DNA of 64,000 bases from assembly GCF_000004195.4 (NCBI RefSeq), contig NC_030679.2:15866712-15930711 (forward strand), in the 5' to 3' direction. Position 1 is the first letter of the stretch. Each line of letters begins with the position of its first letter. Below are positions 54,841 through 64,000 of this stretch, piece by piece. The notes under the pieces are model-generated. The model saw nothing but the letters and a program-made list of their open reading frames with translations, was not told the origin of the DNA and made no database searches. The position numbers were made by a program, and so were the translations under genes. Source of the stretch: Xenopus tropicalis. Lineage: Eukaryota; Chordata; Amphibia; Anura; Pipidae.

Positions 54841-57440
54841 AATGGAACCAGTAATGATCCCATGAACTAAGAACCAGGAGCTGGGTGTATGTTGGGCAGA
54901 CAGGATCCTCATTTTTTTTTATTGAACAGTGTTGCTTTAAGAATCTAGTCCTTGTATTGCAGCCTTAAAGCTCACAGTAAGCTTTGCCTCTAGTAATACT
55001 TTGTAATAGTGGTGGGAATTGAGGCCCAGCAACAATAGTATAAGCTGTTTTTGAGCAACAGGGTTTATATTCCTATTAAAGATATAGGGACATTTATCCT
55101 GATAATCTCAAGAAAGAGGAATATATATCAATATATTTAGCAGATGAAAATGACATCCATATCCTACATGAGCAGGCTCCTATCAAACACTCTTAATGGG
55201 TAAAATGCCTGTAGTTTGGGCCAAGCCCCAGTAATATTCATTAGTGGACCATAAGGTTGGGTGCGGGTTGACATTTTGTCGACCCTTACATCAATACTGT
55301 AGAATTCAAAACTGGACATGAGGCAACCTTAATATGATACTGCATCAGATGGTACTCTAAATTACACAGCATCAACCTATTCCAATGGTCTCTACAAAGC
55401 AGACTATTGTGGCACTTACCCACTAAATTAAGGAAACAAAATTATGTTTGCCTGTTCAATACAGGGTCCAACTAAAAGCCTTCCAAGGATTTGATTGGTC
55501 CCTACCATGTTGAACATAAATGTAACAGTCAAGGAGCACGAGTGATATGGGTGCCAATAATTTCACCCTAATTCTCCCTTTCTGTGGCTTTGGGCCCCTA
55601 AGGCACCATAGAACATACAAGGATGAATTCTTTGAGTAAAAAAATCAGTATCAACAATGATAACATTGGGTGAGATAGCAGAACAGTGGTCAAATAGCAG
55701 AATATATTTTAAAGCACCCCCCAAAAGACAGAGTAGAGGTCCCTACCAACCAGACTTTATTTATGATCAAATTCAGTGATTCTGTTGAGGGAGCCTGACA
55801 GGGCAGACGGGAGGGGGTGTCCAGTGTTAATGGGAGAACCTTGTCTTATTATCAGTGCCTTGCTAATGGCCTGGTGCTAGTGTAATCCATCCCCCCGGGG
55901 CCTATTAGGATCTCATTAGGACTGACAGGTGCAACAAGTATCACAAACAGAGAAAGGGTGCCAGCTCGGTCCCCTGGGTCTCCCCATTACAGTAGGTGTT
56001 GCTAAAACCTTTAAGCCAATTATAGCAGATAAAGCAATCAGCTGCTGTATATTGGTGGCAAGCTTTTCCCTTTCAGCTCAATCGGCCAATGAAAATGTCT
56101 CTTTCCAACACAATAAAAACCCCTAAAAAACAAAACATATTTAGTGAGTAACATCTTTTTCCTTTCTCTATTTCCATTAACAAAAACAATGATGTCCCTA
56201 TTTTTATATTTTATATACTTTATATGTTACGCTGAATGTCCAGTGTATGAAACCCACCTATTGTACAGCGCTGAGGAATATGTTGGCGCTTTATAATAAA
56301 TATTATTAATAAATAATAATATTTTTTCTTTCATAAATGTAAAAAACTTTTTTGTTTAGTAAATCCAATATATTTGCAGGGTAAAGATCGGTATTGAACG
56401 ACAGAGCACAATAAATAGCATTGATTCTGAAAGCCTGCTATCTAGGGAGAGATATATATCATTTTTTTGTGCTTTTCTGTACATAATATCATTTTTTCTT
56501 TTCTCTTTCTCTTGCTCCGGAGCATATCCTAAATAGGCTCTTCTTTTGGTCCTGTCTGAAATCATCACAATATAGTGCCTCAGTTCTATTGAAGAAACAC
56601 TGATATTTAAGTGTTAGATTCTATTTATACTTCCTCTATGTAGGGGCTCATTGCAATACTTGAATATTTTTATTTGTATATCATTTCTGTATGCTATGTT
56701 ATAACTTTTTTTTGTCTCTCTCTTTATTGCAAGGGTCAGCACATTTGTTCACTTTGTTTTTGATTGGTTTTTCACTTGCTACACGTTTTAGATCTATTTG
56801 TATTGGTTGAATTTTATGTTGTGATTGGTCACACACTCTATAAAAACTCTGTAGAGGGGATGTGACCTTTAGCCTATGTTCCCTTCAGGCACAAAATGCG
56901 TCAGGTAATATGCCCTAATAAAATGTACAATTTTTAATTTTATTTTGCTGCTGTTGTGATTTTTTTATTTTCCTCATCCTATTTGTTATTGGATTGGCTA
57001 TTGCCTATTGCCTGCAACCTGGACTGAGGTTTAAGATGTGAGAAAAATATTTTTCATTTTTTCCATATAACTTTTTGCATTTCCCTTTTGTTAAGGCAGC
57101 CTACACGCTTACTGGCTCTTAGAGATATATCAATAGGCAAATTTTAAAACAGGTGAACAAATTTGTTAGTTAGAAATGAAAAAAATTGTGGAAATTTCTT
57201 TTTTACTATCCAAGTCAGAATCATTTTCATAAATTTTCATTTAAAAACCTAGAATAAGCACTTATTTCACTTGTAAATGCTTTTTAAGGATTTGTAACTT
57301 GGTTCTATTTTTGTTCTAAATTGTGAAATCTGTAGAAATGGGTAGTAGGATAAGCCATATTGCCCCAAAGTAAATACAAATATTTCTGCAAAACATGTAT
57401 TGTTTTTATTGAAAAAATATATTTAATGAAATTAAAATTT
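54841..57440. other. Upstream intergenic stretch
   Basis: No gene is seen. A dispersed repeat lies at 54845-55080 (also 42.72 and 24.23 kb), an apparently single-copy GC-richer block at about 55770-56120, an L2-like tail at 56258-56315, and AT-rich sequence. Near 56875-56930, 'cccttcaggcacaaaatgcg' followed by AATAAA weakly resembles the Penelope-like layout. Confidence 0.5.
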
Positions 57441-57443
57441 CTA

Positions 57444-58508
57444 GTGCAGGTATGGGACCCGTTATTAGAATCTCCTACCTTAAATCTGCTAAAAAAAATT
57501 AAACACAAACTAAACCCAATAAGATTGTTTTGGCTTTCAGTAAGGATTAATTATATGTTAGTTGGGATCAAGTACAAGGTACAGGTATCAGACCCCTTTT
57601 CCGGAAACCCATTATACAGAAAGTTCCGAATTACATAAAGGCCATCTACCATAGACTCCATTATAAGTAAATAATTCTAATTTTTAAAAATCATTTTCTT
57701 TTTCTCTGTAATAATAAAACAGTACCTGTACTTGATCCCAACTAAGATATAATGAATCCTTATTGGGGACAGAACAATCCTATTGGGTTTATTTAATGGT
57801 TAAATGATTCCTTTTTCTCCGTAATAATAAAACAGTACCTGTACTTGATCCCAACTAAGATATAATTACCCCTTATTGGGGGCAGAACAGCCCTATTGGG
57901 TTTATTTCATGTTTAAATGATTCCCTTTTCTCTGTAATAATAAAACAGTACCTGTACTTGATCCCAACGAACATATAATTACCCCTTATTGGGGGCAGAA
58001 CAGCCCTATTGGGTTTATTTCATGGTTAAATTATTCCCTTTTCTCTGTAATAATAAAACAGTACCTGTACTGGATCTCAACGAACATATAATTACCCCTT
58101 ATTGAGGGCAGAACAGTCCTATTGGGTTTATTTCATGGTTAAATGATTCCCTTTTCTCTGTAATAATAAAACAGTACCTGTACTTGATCCTAACCAATAT
58201 ATAATTAATCCTTATTAAAGACAAAACAAGCCTATTGGGTTTATTTAACATTTATATGATTTTTAGCAGACTTAAGGTATTGGAGATCCAAATTACAGAA
58301 AGATCCCTTATCTGGAAAACCCCAGGTCCTGAGCATTCTGTGCTGTTATGGTCCCATACCTATACTGTTTTATTATTACAGAGAAAAAAGAAATCATTTT
58401 TAAAAATGCGAATTATTTGATTAAAATGGAGTCTATGGGAGATGGCCTTTCCGTAATTCGGAACTTTCTGGATAATGTGTTTCCGGATAAGGGGTCCAAT
58501 ACCTGTAT
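57444..58508. mobile_element. Nested ACAGGTATGGGA MITEs with 113-bp tandem array
   Basis: Several MITE ends in a cluster (57444, 57580, about 58366, 58508), with five tandem modules of about 113 bp starting near 57703, 57817, 57931, 58044 and 58155 ('ctctgtaataataaaacagt'). The final part (58360-58508) is the inverted left arm. Confidence 0.83.
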
Positions 58509-59697
58509 TATTGAAATATAGGGGGTTATTTATCAATGGGTTTTTTTCACTATTCATGTTTGTTTTGCAAATGAATTTAAATTGTAATTTAAAACAAAAA
58601 AAACAGGAATTTTAAAAAAAAAAAAAATATAAAGCTTCAGCATCTAACAGCTTGCAAGCTCATATAGAAGTCAAAGTCCATGGCAAAATTTGAACTATTT
58701 AGTCAATTCAAGGTTTGTGACCCAGTAAAAATCATGTGAAAATTACAAATTCAAGTTATTTTTTTTTTTTTTTTATCCAATCACATTTTAACTTCAAATT
58801 TTTTAATAAGGTCACATTTGCATTTCTGTTTTCATTTCGGAGTTATTTGAAGTAGAGGTAAAATATGTAACAGATTTTGACAAAAAGGCCTCAAAGGTAC
58901 ATATTTATATTTACTATAATGCTCTGCTTTTTTATGATGTATTACATTTACATTTTAAGTTTTCTTTAGGGCAGTCTGTACACAGATTAATAAACAGTTG
59001 TATTAAAAAAACCAAAATATTTGAATTTTTATTTGGATTTTTATAATAAATTTGAATGGTCTTTTTGATAATGGCCATTTTGAGAGTGGGAGTTGTAGTT
59101 CTAATACAGCTTGAGAGTCAAGGGTTGCTGTGTGTTATTCTTATGGAGGCCAAAAGAAAAATCTTGCCCCTGCAGAGAGTTTCCCCTAGGCTATTTTGGT
59201 TGTTAAACTAAATAATCACAAGGGTTGTCAAGTATTAACCAAACCGGTCCACACTCCATAAAACATTGGGGCATTGGCAAAGGTTGTAGAGCCTAAGCCA
59301 GTAACCCTGCAGGTGCCCAGGTGTTCCTAAACTCTCCCAAGATACCAACCCAATGCCATAACCACAAGCAATGCACCATCATTTTTACTTACCCTTTGTA
59401 TTTGTTCACTGTAAGTGAATGCACTGGCAAGTTGCTTTGTTTTCTTCAGCTCCTATGAAGGTTTCACTGGCTCAGCTTGCAGTTTCAGTCTTTTCTTAAA
59501 GCTGTCTGGCCACATTTTCTCCCCCACCCACATCCCTGCCAGTTATGTTTTAGGAACTATATAAGATGTGAACTTTGGGCATAACTTAGGGCATTCATGT
59601 GGAAATGGTGGGGTTAAAATAGGCGGTTATAACTTTCTATAAATATTTAGAGCAGTAGAACAACAACTTTTCTCAAATTTTAAATTATACCATAAAC
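58509..59697. other. Upstream intergenic stretch
   Basis: AT-rich, with A and T homopolymer runs (58616-58628, 58758-58774). No gene or clear repeat family recognised. Confidence 0.45.
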
Positions 59698-60004
59698 TAG
59701 GGGTCCCCAACCATTCTTACTCCTGAGCCACAGTCAAATGTAAAAAGACTTGGAGAGCAACACAAGCATCATAAAAGTTCATGGAGGTGCCAAATAAGGG
59801 CTAAGATTGGCTATTAGGCAGCCTCTATACACACTATCAGTTTACAGGGGCTTTATTTGGAAGTAAATCTTGTTTTTATTCAACCAAAACTTGCCCCCAA
59901 GTCAGGAATTCAAAAATAACTACCTGGTTTGAGGGCACTGAGAGCAACATCCATGGGGTTGAGGGGAAACATGTTGCCCCTGAGCCACTGGTTGGGGATC
60001 ACTG
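59698..60004. mobile_element. hAT-type MITE with perfect 8-bp TSD
   Basis: 307 bp with ends TAGGGGTCCCCAACC and GGTTGGGGATCACTG, and identical CCATAAAC at 59690-59697 and 60005-60012. Relatives are at about 30612-30725 (shortened) and 62114-62355. Confidence 0.87.
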
Positions 60005-60025
60005 CCATAAACTACGTCAAAATAG

Positions 60026-60385
60026 GACCTCCATAAAACTATGGCAGCATAGGGATTCCCCTGTACTAACCACAATTCAGCAGGAACAGCCCCCTAAGTT
60101 TGCTCATAGCCTGTACAGAGAGATACCATAAAACTATGGCAGCATAAGGATTTCCCTGTACTAAGCACAATTTAGCAGGAAAAGCCCCCTAAGTTTGCTC
60201 ATAGCCTGTACAGAGAGATACCATAAAACTATGGCAGCATAGGGATTCCCCTGTACTAAGCACAATTCAGCAGTAACGGCCCCCTAAGTTTGCTCATAGC
60301 CTGTACAGAGAGATACCATAAAACTATGGCAGCATAGGGATTCTCCTGTACTAAGCACAATTCAGCAGAAACAAGAGATACCATA
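60026..60385 (-). repeat. 95-bp minisatellite, about 4 units, inverted
   Basis: 'ccataaaactatggcagcat' starts at 60031, 60126, 60221 and 60316, an exact 95-bp period. It is the reverse complement of the 46.3-kb array. Confidence 0.93.
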
Positions 60386-62113
60386 AAACTGTGCCAGTAT
60401 AGGCAACCCAAGCACTGGGTAACATGTCAGCTAAATGGTTGGGGGTGCAGGAGGGCCAAATTACACCAGGGCCCACTGAGAGTTTTCCAAGTATCCCGGG
60501 GGGCCAGTCCAACACTGAGTACAGGGAATTTCCCCTTATAATAAGGGACACAACTATTTACATCCCCTACACATTAAACTGGGAGAGGACTGTTAGAAGT
60601 TAACAAGTTGCAAAGAGATGGCCCATGCTCATTGGCTGATAAAAGCTGCCTTTCCAGACTGAGTTGGTGGCTTATTGGCCTATGTATGGGGCCCTTGGGT
60701 GGGCCTGTGTGACCTTTATCTGGGAAAAAAAATTGACAATATATCTGTTGTGCAGGTTTGGCACAATTCCCACCTAACAGGTCTCAGTAGGCCCACAGTA
60801 TGATTGGATTGCTGGCTTCCAGTTTCATCTGGCAAGCTAGGCCCAGTGTGTGGGTAGCTATATCAGGCAGAGATCCATTTATTGGGTTACTATACCAAAA
60901 AGCAGATCCAAAATTTGGTTGGCAACAAAGTTTTAAAGTACCTTCCTGTGTACCCAACATTTACTACCCCCATTCACTTTCCTGCCTCTAGATAACACTA
61001 TTCCCCATGCACAGACTTTCTGAGAAAATGATCTGATATAAATGAAATGCTTCCATTATTTAACTGCAGGTGTAGCTTTGATTAATGTGTATTATTGAGC
61101 CATTTTATTGAAGAAATGCATTTTTTATATATTTTATTTTGTTAAGCTAAAATTGACTTGGGCTTTCCTGCCAGTTCCCAAACGCTTTACTCTCCCCTCT
61201 ATTGTAATTATAGCTGCCACATGAATTATTGACGCTTTTTTACTCTTGGTGAAGCAAGCAATCCCAGGCTGATTACATCATGGGCTGATAACAAAGCCCT
61301 AGCGGGAAAGGGTCAGGGGGAAACTGGTAGGCAGTCCAACCATAAGTAGAAGGGAAATGAGATCTCTTAACTGATCTGCTGGATAAACACAGGGTTACAG
61401 GGTCAGATCGAGCTGTCACAATATTGCAACAAATCATTCCTGCTCAGGGAGACTAGCTCCTCTCTCTCTCTCACTCTCTGAAATCCATCAGATGCCTATT
61501 CATGGGCCTCCTGATTTACTCCACAGGCAAATCACAGGCTGAGGGAATAGCCCTAAAGCTCCCACTGAGCCAACGTACCAAGCTCAGAGGCTGTATATTA
61601 CTAACTGTGCGCCAGCCCTGGGAAAACAACACCACAACAGGGCCTGGGGGGATTATGAGACTCAGAAACTGTTATTGAACTTGATGCTTAAACTAAACAG
61701 GATAATGTACTGGAAGGGAAAAGTCCCACCAGCTGGGGGGGGGGGGGGTTATTCTGCAGTACTATAAAGTTATTTGATATCTAGAAAGTGCTGGAGCTTG
61801 TTAGAAGTAATGGTACATTAAAGTAGAAGGAAAGCGTAAATCCCAAATTTTAGGCACTCCCCACCCATTTTAATCACTTTCCTGATACCCCAGGCCAGTT
61901 CTAATCAAGTACCACAGAACGATCCTTGGCCTCTGGTGACTAAGGAAAGAAGTGGAAGAGGATTGCTCAGTTGTGCTTGCTAAGAAGTACCCCGGGGCCT
62001 TTGCCTGTTCTGCTAACAGAAGCACTAGCTAGGGAGTATCAAATGGCATTAATCACAAGATGGCTTCTAACATTTGCCAACCTCCAGTGATTTCCACTTT
62101 CTTCACCTTAAGC
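60386..62113. other. Upstream intergenic stretch
   Basis: A dispersed repeat lies near 60440-60520. About 61040-61340 appears single-copy, with 'tattgtaattatagctgcc' and 'ggctgattacatcatgggct' segments. G14 is at 61735-61748. No gene is seen. Confidence 0.5.
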
Positions 62114-62355
62114 CAGTGATCCCCAACCAGTGGTTCGTGAGTAACATGTTTCTTCCCAGTGGCCTCAAAGCAGGTGCTCAGTTTTGAGTTTCTGGTAAGG
62201 AGGCAAGTTTTGGTTGCATAAAAACCAAGTATAATGCCAAACAGAGCCTTCTGTAGGCTGCTTGTCCACATAGAGGCTATTAAGTAGCCAATTATGGCTC
62301 TTACACTTTTTTCATTTAACTGTGGCTCACAGGTATAACAGGTTGGGGATCCCTG
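62114..62355. mobile_element. hAT-type MITE
   Basis: Ends CAGTGATCCCCAACCAGTG and GGTTGGGGATCCCTG. Flanks CCTTAAGC and CCTTAAAG match at 6 of 8 positions. Same family as 59698-60004, in the opposite internal arrangement. Confidence 0.82.
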
Positions 62356-62825
62356 CCTTAAAGAAGAACTAAAGCCTAACTAAAGAAGTAGGGCAGGAAT
62401 GTTGCACATTATGTTTGGGTTTTCTGTACCAGCCCAAGGCAACCACAGCCCTTTAGCAGGGAAGATTTGTGCCTCCAAAGATGCCCCAGCAGCCCCCCAT
62501 CTTCTTTCCTGCTGCTTCCCTACACATGCTCTGTGCTGCTGTCAGTTACTGAGCTTAGGGACCGACTCAAAATATACTGCATAAACGGAGTATAAATGTA
62601 ACAGTAAAAAGCTGATTAGTAATTTATTCAGATTCACAGATCTAAAACCATATATTTAGCTCCGTAGCATCAGTTCATATGACAGGCCACCCTCATTTTC
62701 TGCTTGATAATTTGCAGCGTCCCCTAAGCCCAGCATCTCAACAGCAGCCCAGGGTCCACTGAGCATGTGCAGCGTCCCCCAATTCCTAGATGGGGAGCTC
62801 CTGTGACAACTGTAATGACCTACAT

Positions 62826-63660
62826 CAGTGCTGTCCAACTTCTGTTGTACCGAGGGCCGGAATTTTTCCGACCTACGTGGTGGAGGGCCGATAATGGAAG
62901 CCAGTTTTGACCACTCCCCTTTTTGAAACCACACCCACTTGAAACAACACCCATGTTATCACATGACCATACCCATTTTAATGGTTGTAGTACAGCAAAA
63001 ACCTGCCATACTCTGCCTGCCCTACCCTGCCTGTGTGTGTGCCATACTCTGCCTGCCCTACCCTGCCTTTGTGTGCCATACTCTGCCTTCCCTACCCTGC
63101 CTGTGTGTGCCATACTTTCACTGTGTGTGCCATTCTTGGCTGGTTTGTGCCATACTTGGCCTGTGTGTGCCATACTCTGCCTTCCCTACCCTGCCTGTGT
63201 GTGCCATACTCTGCCTTCCCTACCATGCCTGCGTGTGCCATACTCTGCTTGCCCTATGCTGCCTGTGTGTATGGCACACACAGGCAGCCTACAGTGACAC
63301 AATGCTGGCACTGCTCCTAAAGTCTGCACAATAACTATATATTAAAAAACTTTTTAATTGCAGTACCACCTCAGTATATGTTCTTTTTGTAGTATGCAGG
63401 GATTATTTGTGGGTTTCTACTGCTCCTGAGGTGTGAACAGGGGAACAATGGGGGTGATTACAGCCTGAGCCTGAGGTGTGAACACTGCAGGGGGTGAACA
63501 ATGCAGAAACTAAAAGGGGTGAACAACACAGGGGATTACATATTTAAACAATACAGCCTGATTACAGCCTGAATCTGAGGTGAGAACCATGCGGGGGGGG
63601 GGGGGGGGGGGGGGGGCAGTTAATCACAGTACTGATACCATTTAAAGGGGACCCGTCAAA
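62826..63660. repeat. hAT-like left end with 34-bp minisatellite
   Basis: CAGTGCTGTCCAACTTCTG starts the element, followed by 'gagggccggaatttttccga'. A minisatellite of about 30-34 bp ('gccatactctgcctgcccta', 'ccctgcctgtgtgt') fills 63003-63275. G24 lies at 63593-63616. No matching right end is visible. Confidence 0.65.
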
Positions 63661-63894
63661 AAAAATCGATCAGGCAGGTTTGAAAATTTTTCATAATTAA
63701 CAATGAAATTTGCCCATTGTCCAGTTGTATGCAGGACCAAGCAGGCAGTTTTCCTACCTTCAACTAGACAATATCACTTGAAATGGTTGTTTTCATTGTC
63801 CTGTTAAATAATCGTTTCACAATAAGCTTGGTTCTAGGTTAACGAAAAGATCCTTTAAAAGATCCTAATGTATATGGCCAGCTTTAGGCTAGAA

Positions 63895-64000
63895 ATGCTG
63901 CACATATTTTTTTTTTTTGTCTTCTGTACCAGCCCAAGGAAACCACAACCCTTTAATAGGGAAGATCTGTACCCCTAAAAAAATGCCCCCTAATAGTACT
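63895..64000. repeat. Dispersed frog repeat, cut by window end
   Basis: 'gtaccagcccaagg…aaccacaaccctttaatagg' matches the repeat at about 62430-62480 and 22190-22215. Confidence 0.7.

Noticed and set aside
56875..56930. Sixth hammerhead-like copy
   Set aside because: It has 'cttcaggcac', 'aaaatgcgtcagg' and a following AATAAA, but no CTGANGA box and no GAAAC; resemblance too weak.
62923..63334. Plus-strand Cys/Pro/Leu-rich frames of 95-131 codons
   Set aside because: Made by a minisatellite of about 34 bp inside a hAT-like element.

Overview
This is vertebrate nuclear DNA, almost certainly from a Xenopus (pipid) frog. The main gene has GT-AG introns and encodes a tetrapod-type RFX4. The rest is dense with repeats typical of Xenopus: CR1 and L1 LINE pieces, many palindromic MITEs with TTAA, TTA/TAA or 8-bp target duplications, Tc1 and hAT DNA transposons, and Penelope-like fragments. 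There is no sign of operons, bacterial genes or organelle DNA. Whether it is X. tropicalis or a X. laevis subgenome cannot be decided from the sequence alone.

Main content: one complete protein-coding gene, rfx4, on the minus strand. Eighteen coding exons run from the start codon at 50941 down to the stop at 8538. They splice in phase into 2193 nt (730 residues plus stop). The protein has the RFX winged-helix DNA-binding domain (about residues 57-134, exons 3-6), the central conserved and dimerization region (exons 7-14), and a Ser/Pro/Tyr-rich C-terminal tail (exons 15-18). RFX4 is a transcription factor of brain, ciliated tissue and testis that binds X-box DNA. Intron 1 is 12.8 kb and intron 4 is 7.0 kb. 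The 5' UTR and promoter should lie just above 50941, where a TATA-like box and an overlapping upstream ORF are seen. The 3' UTR lies below 8538 and its end could not be placed.

Layout: 1-3096 is a nearly complete CR1 LINE ORF2 on the plus strand. 3097-5600 is an L1-type LINE on the minus strand, split by a palindromic Penelope-like insertion at 5190-5492. 5601-8537 is downstream flank with MITE fragments. 8538-50941 is rfx4. Its introns hold a second L1 3' piece (17.7-18.7 kb), a SPIN-type hAT element (19.28 kb), further Penelope-like fragments (20.5, 34.8 and 43.15 kb), a chain of five TTA-separated palindromic MITEs (28.8-30.2 kb), minisatellites (12.7, 17.2, 44.3 and 46.3 kb) and CR1 tails. 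50942-52315 is the proximal promoter region with homopolymer tracts. 52316-53284 is a degenerate Tc1 element. 53.3-64 kb is upstream intergenic DNA with nested MITEs, minisatellites, hAT elements and a few repeat-poor blocks that may be regulatory.

Most notable: a recurrent motif resembling the hammerhead ribozyme core in five Penelope-like copies, every rfx4-intronic copy being in the sense orientation; the MITE concatemer; and a SPIN element with a perfect 8-bp duplication.
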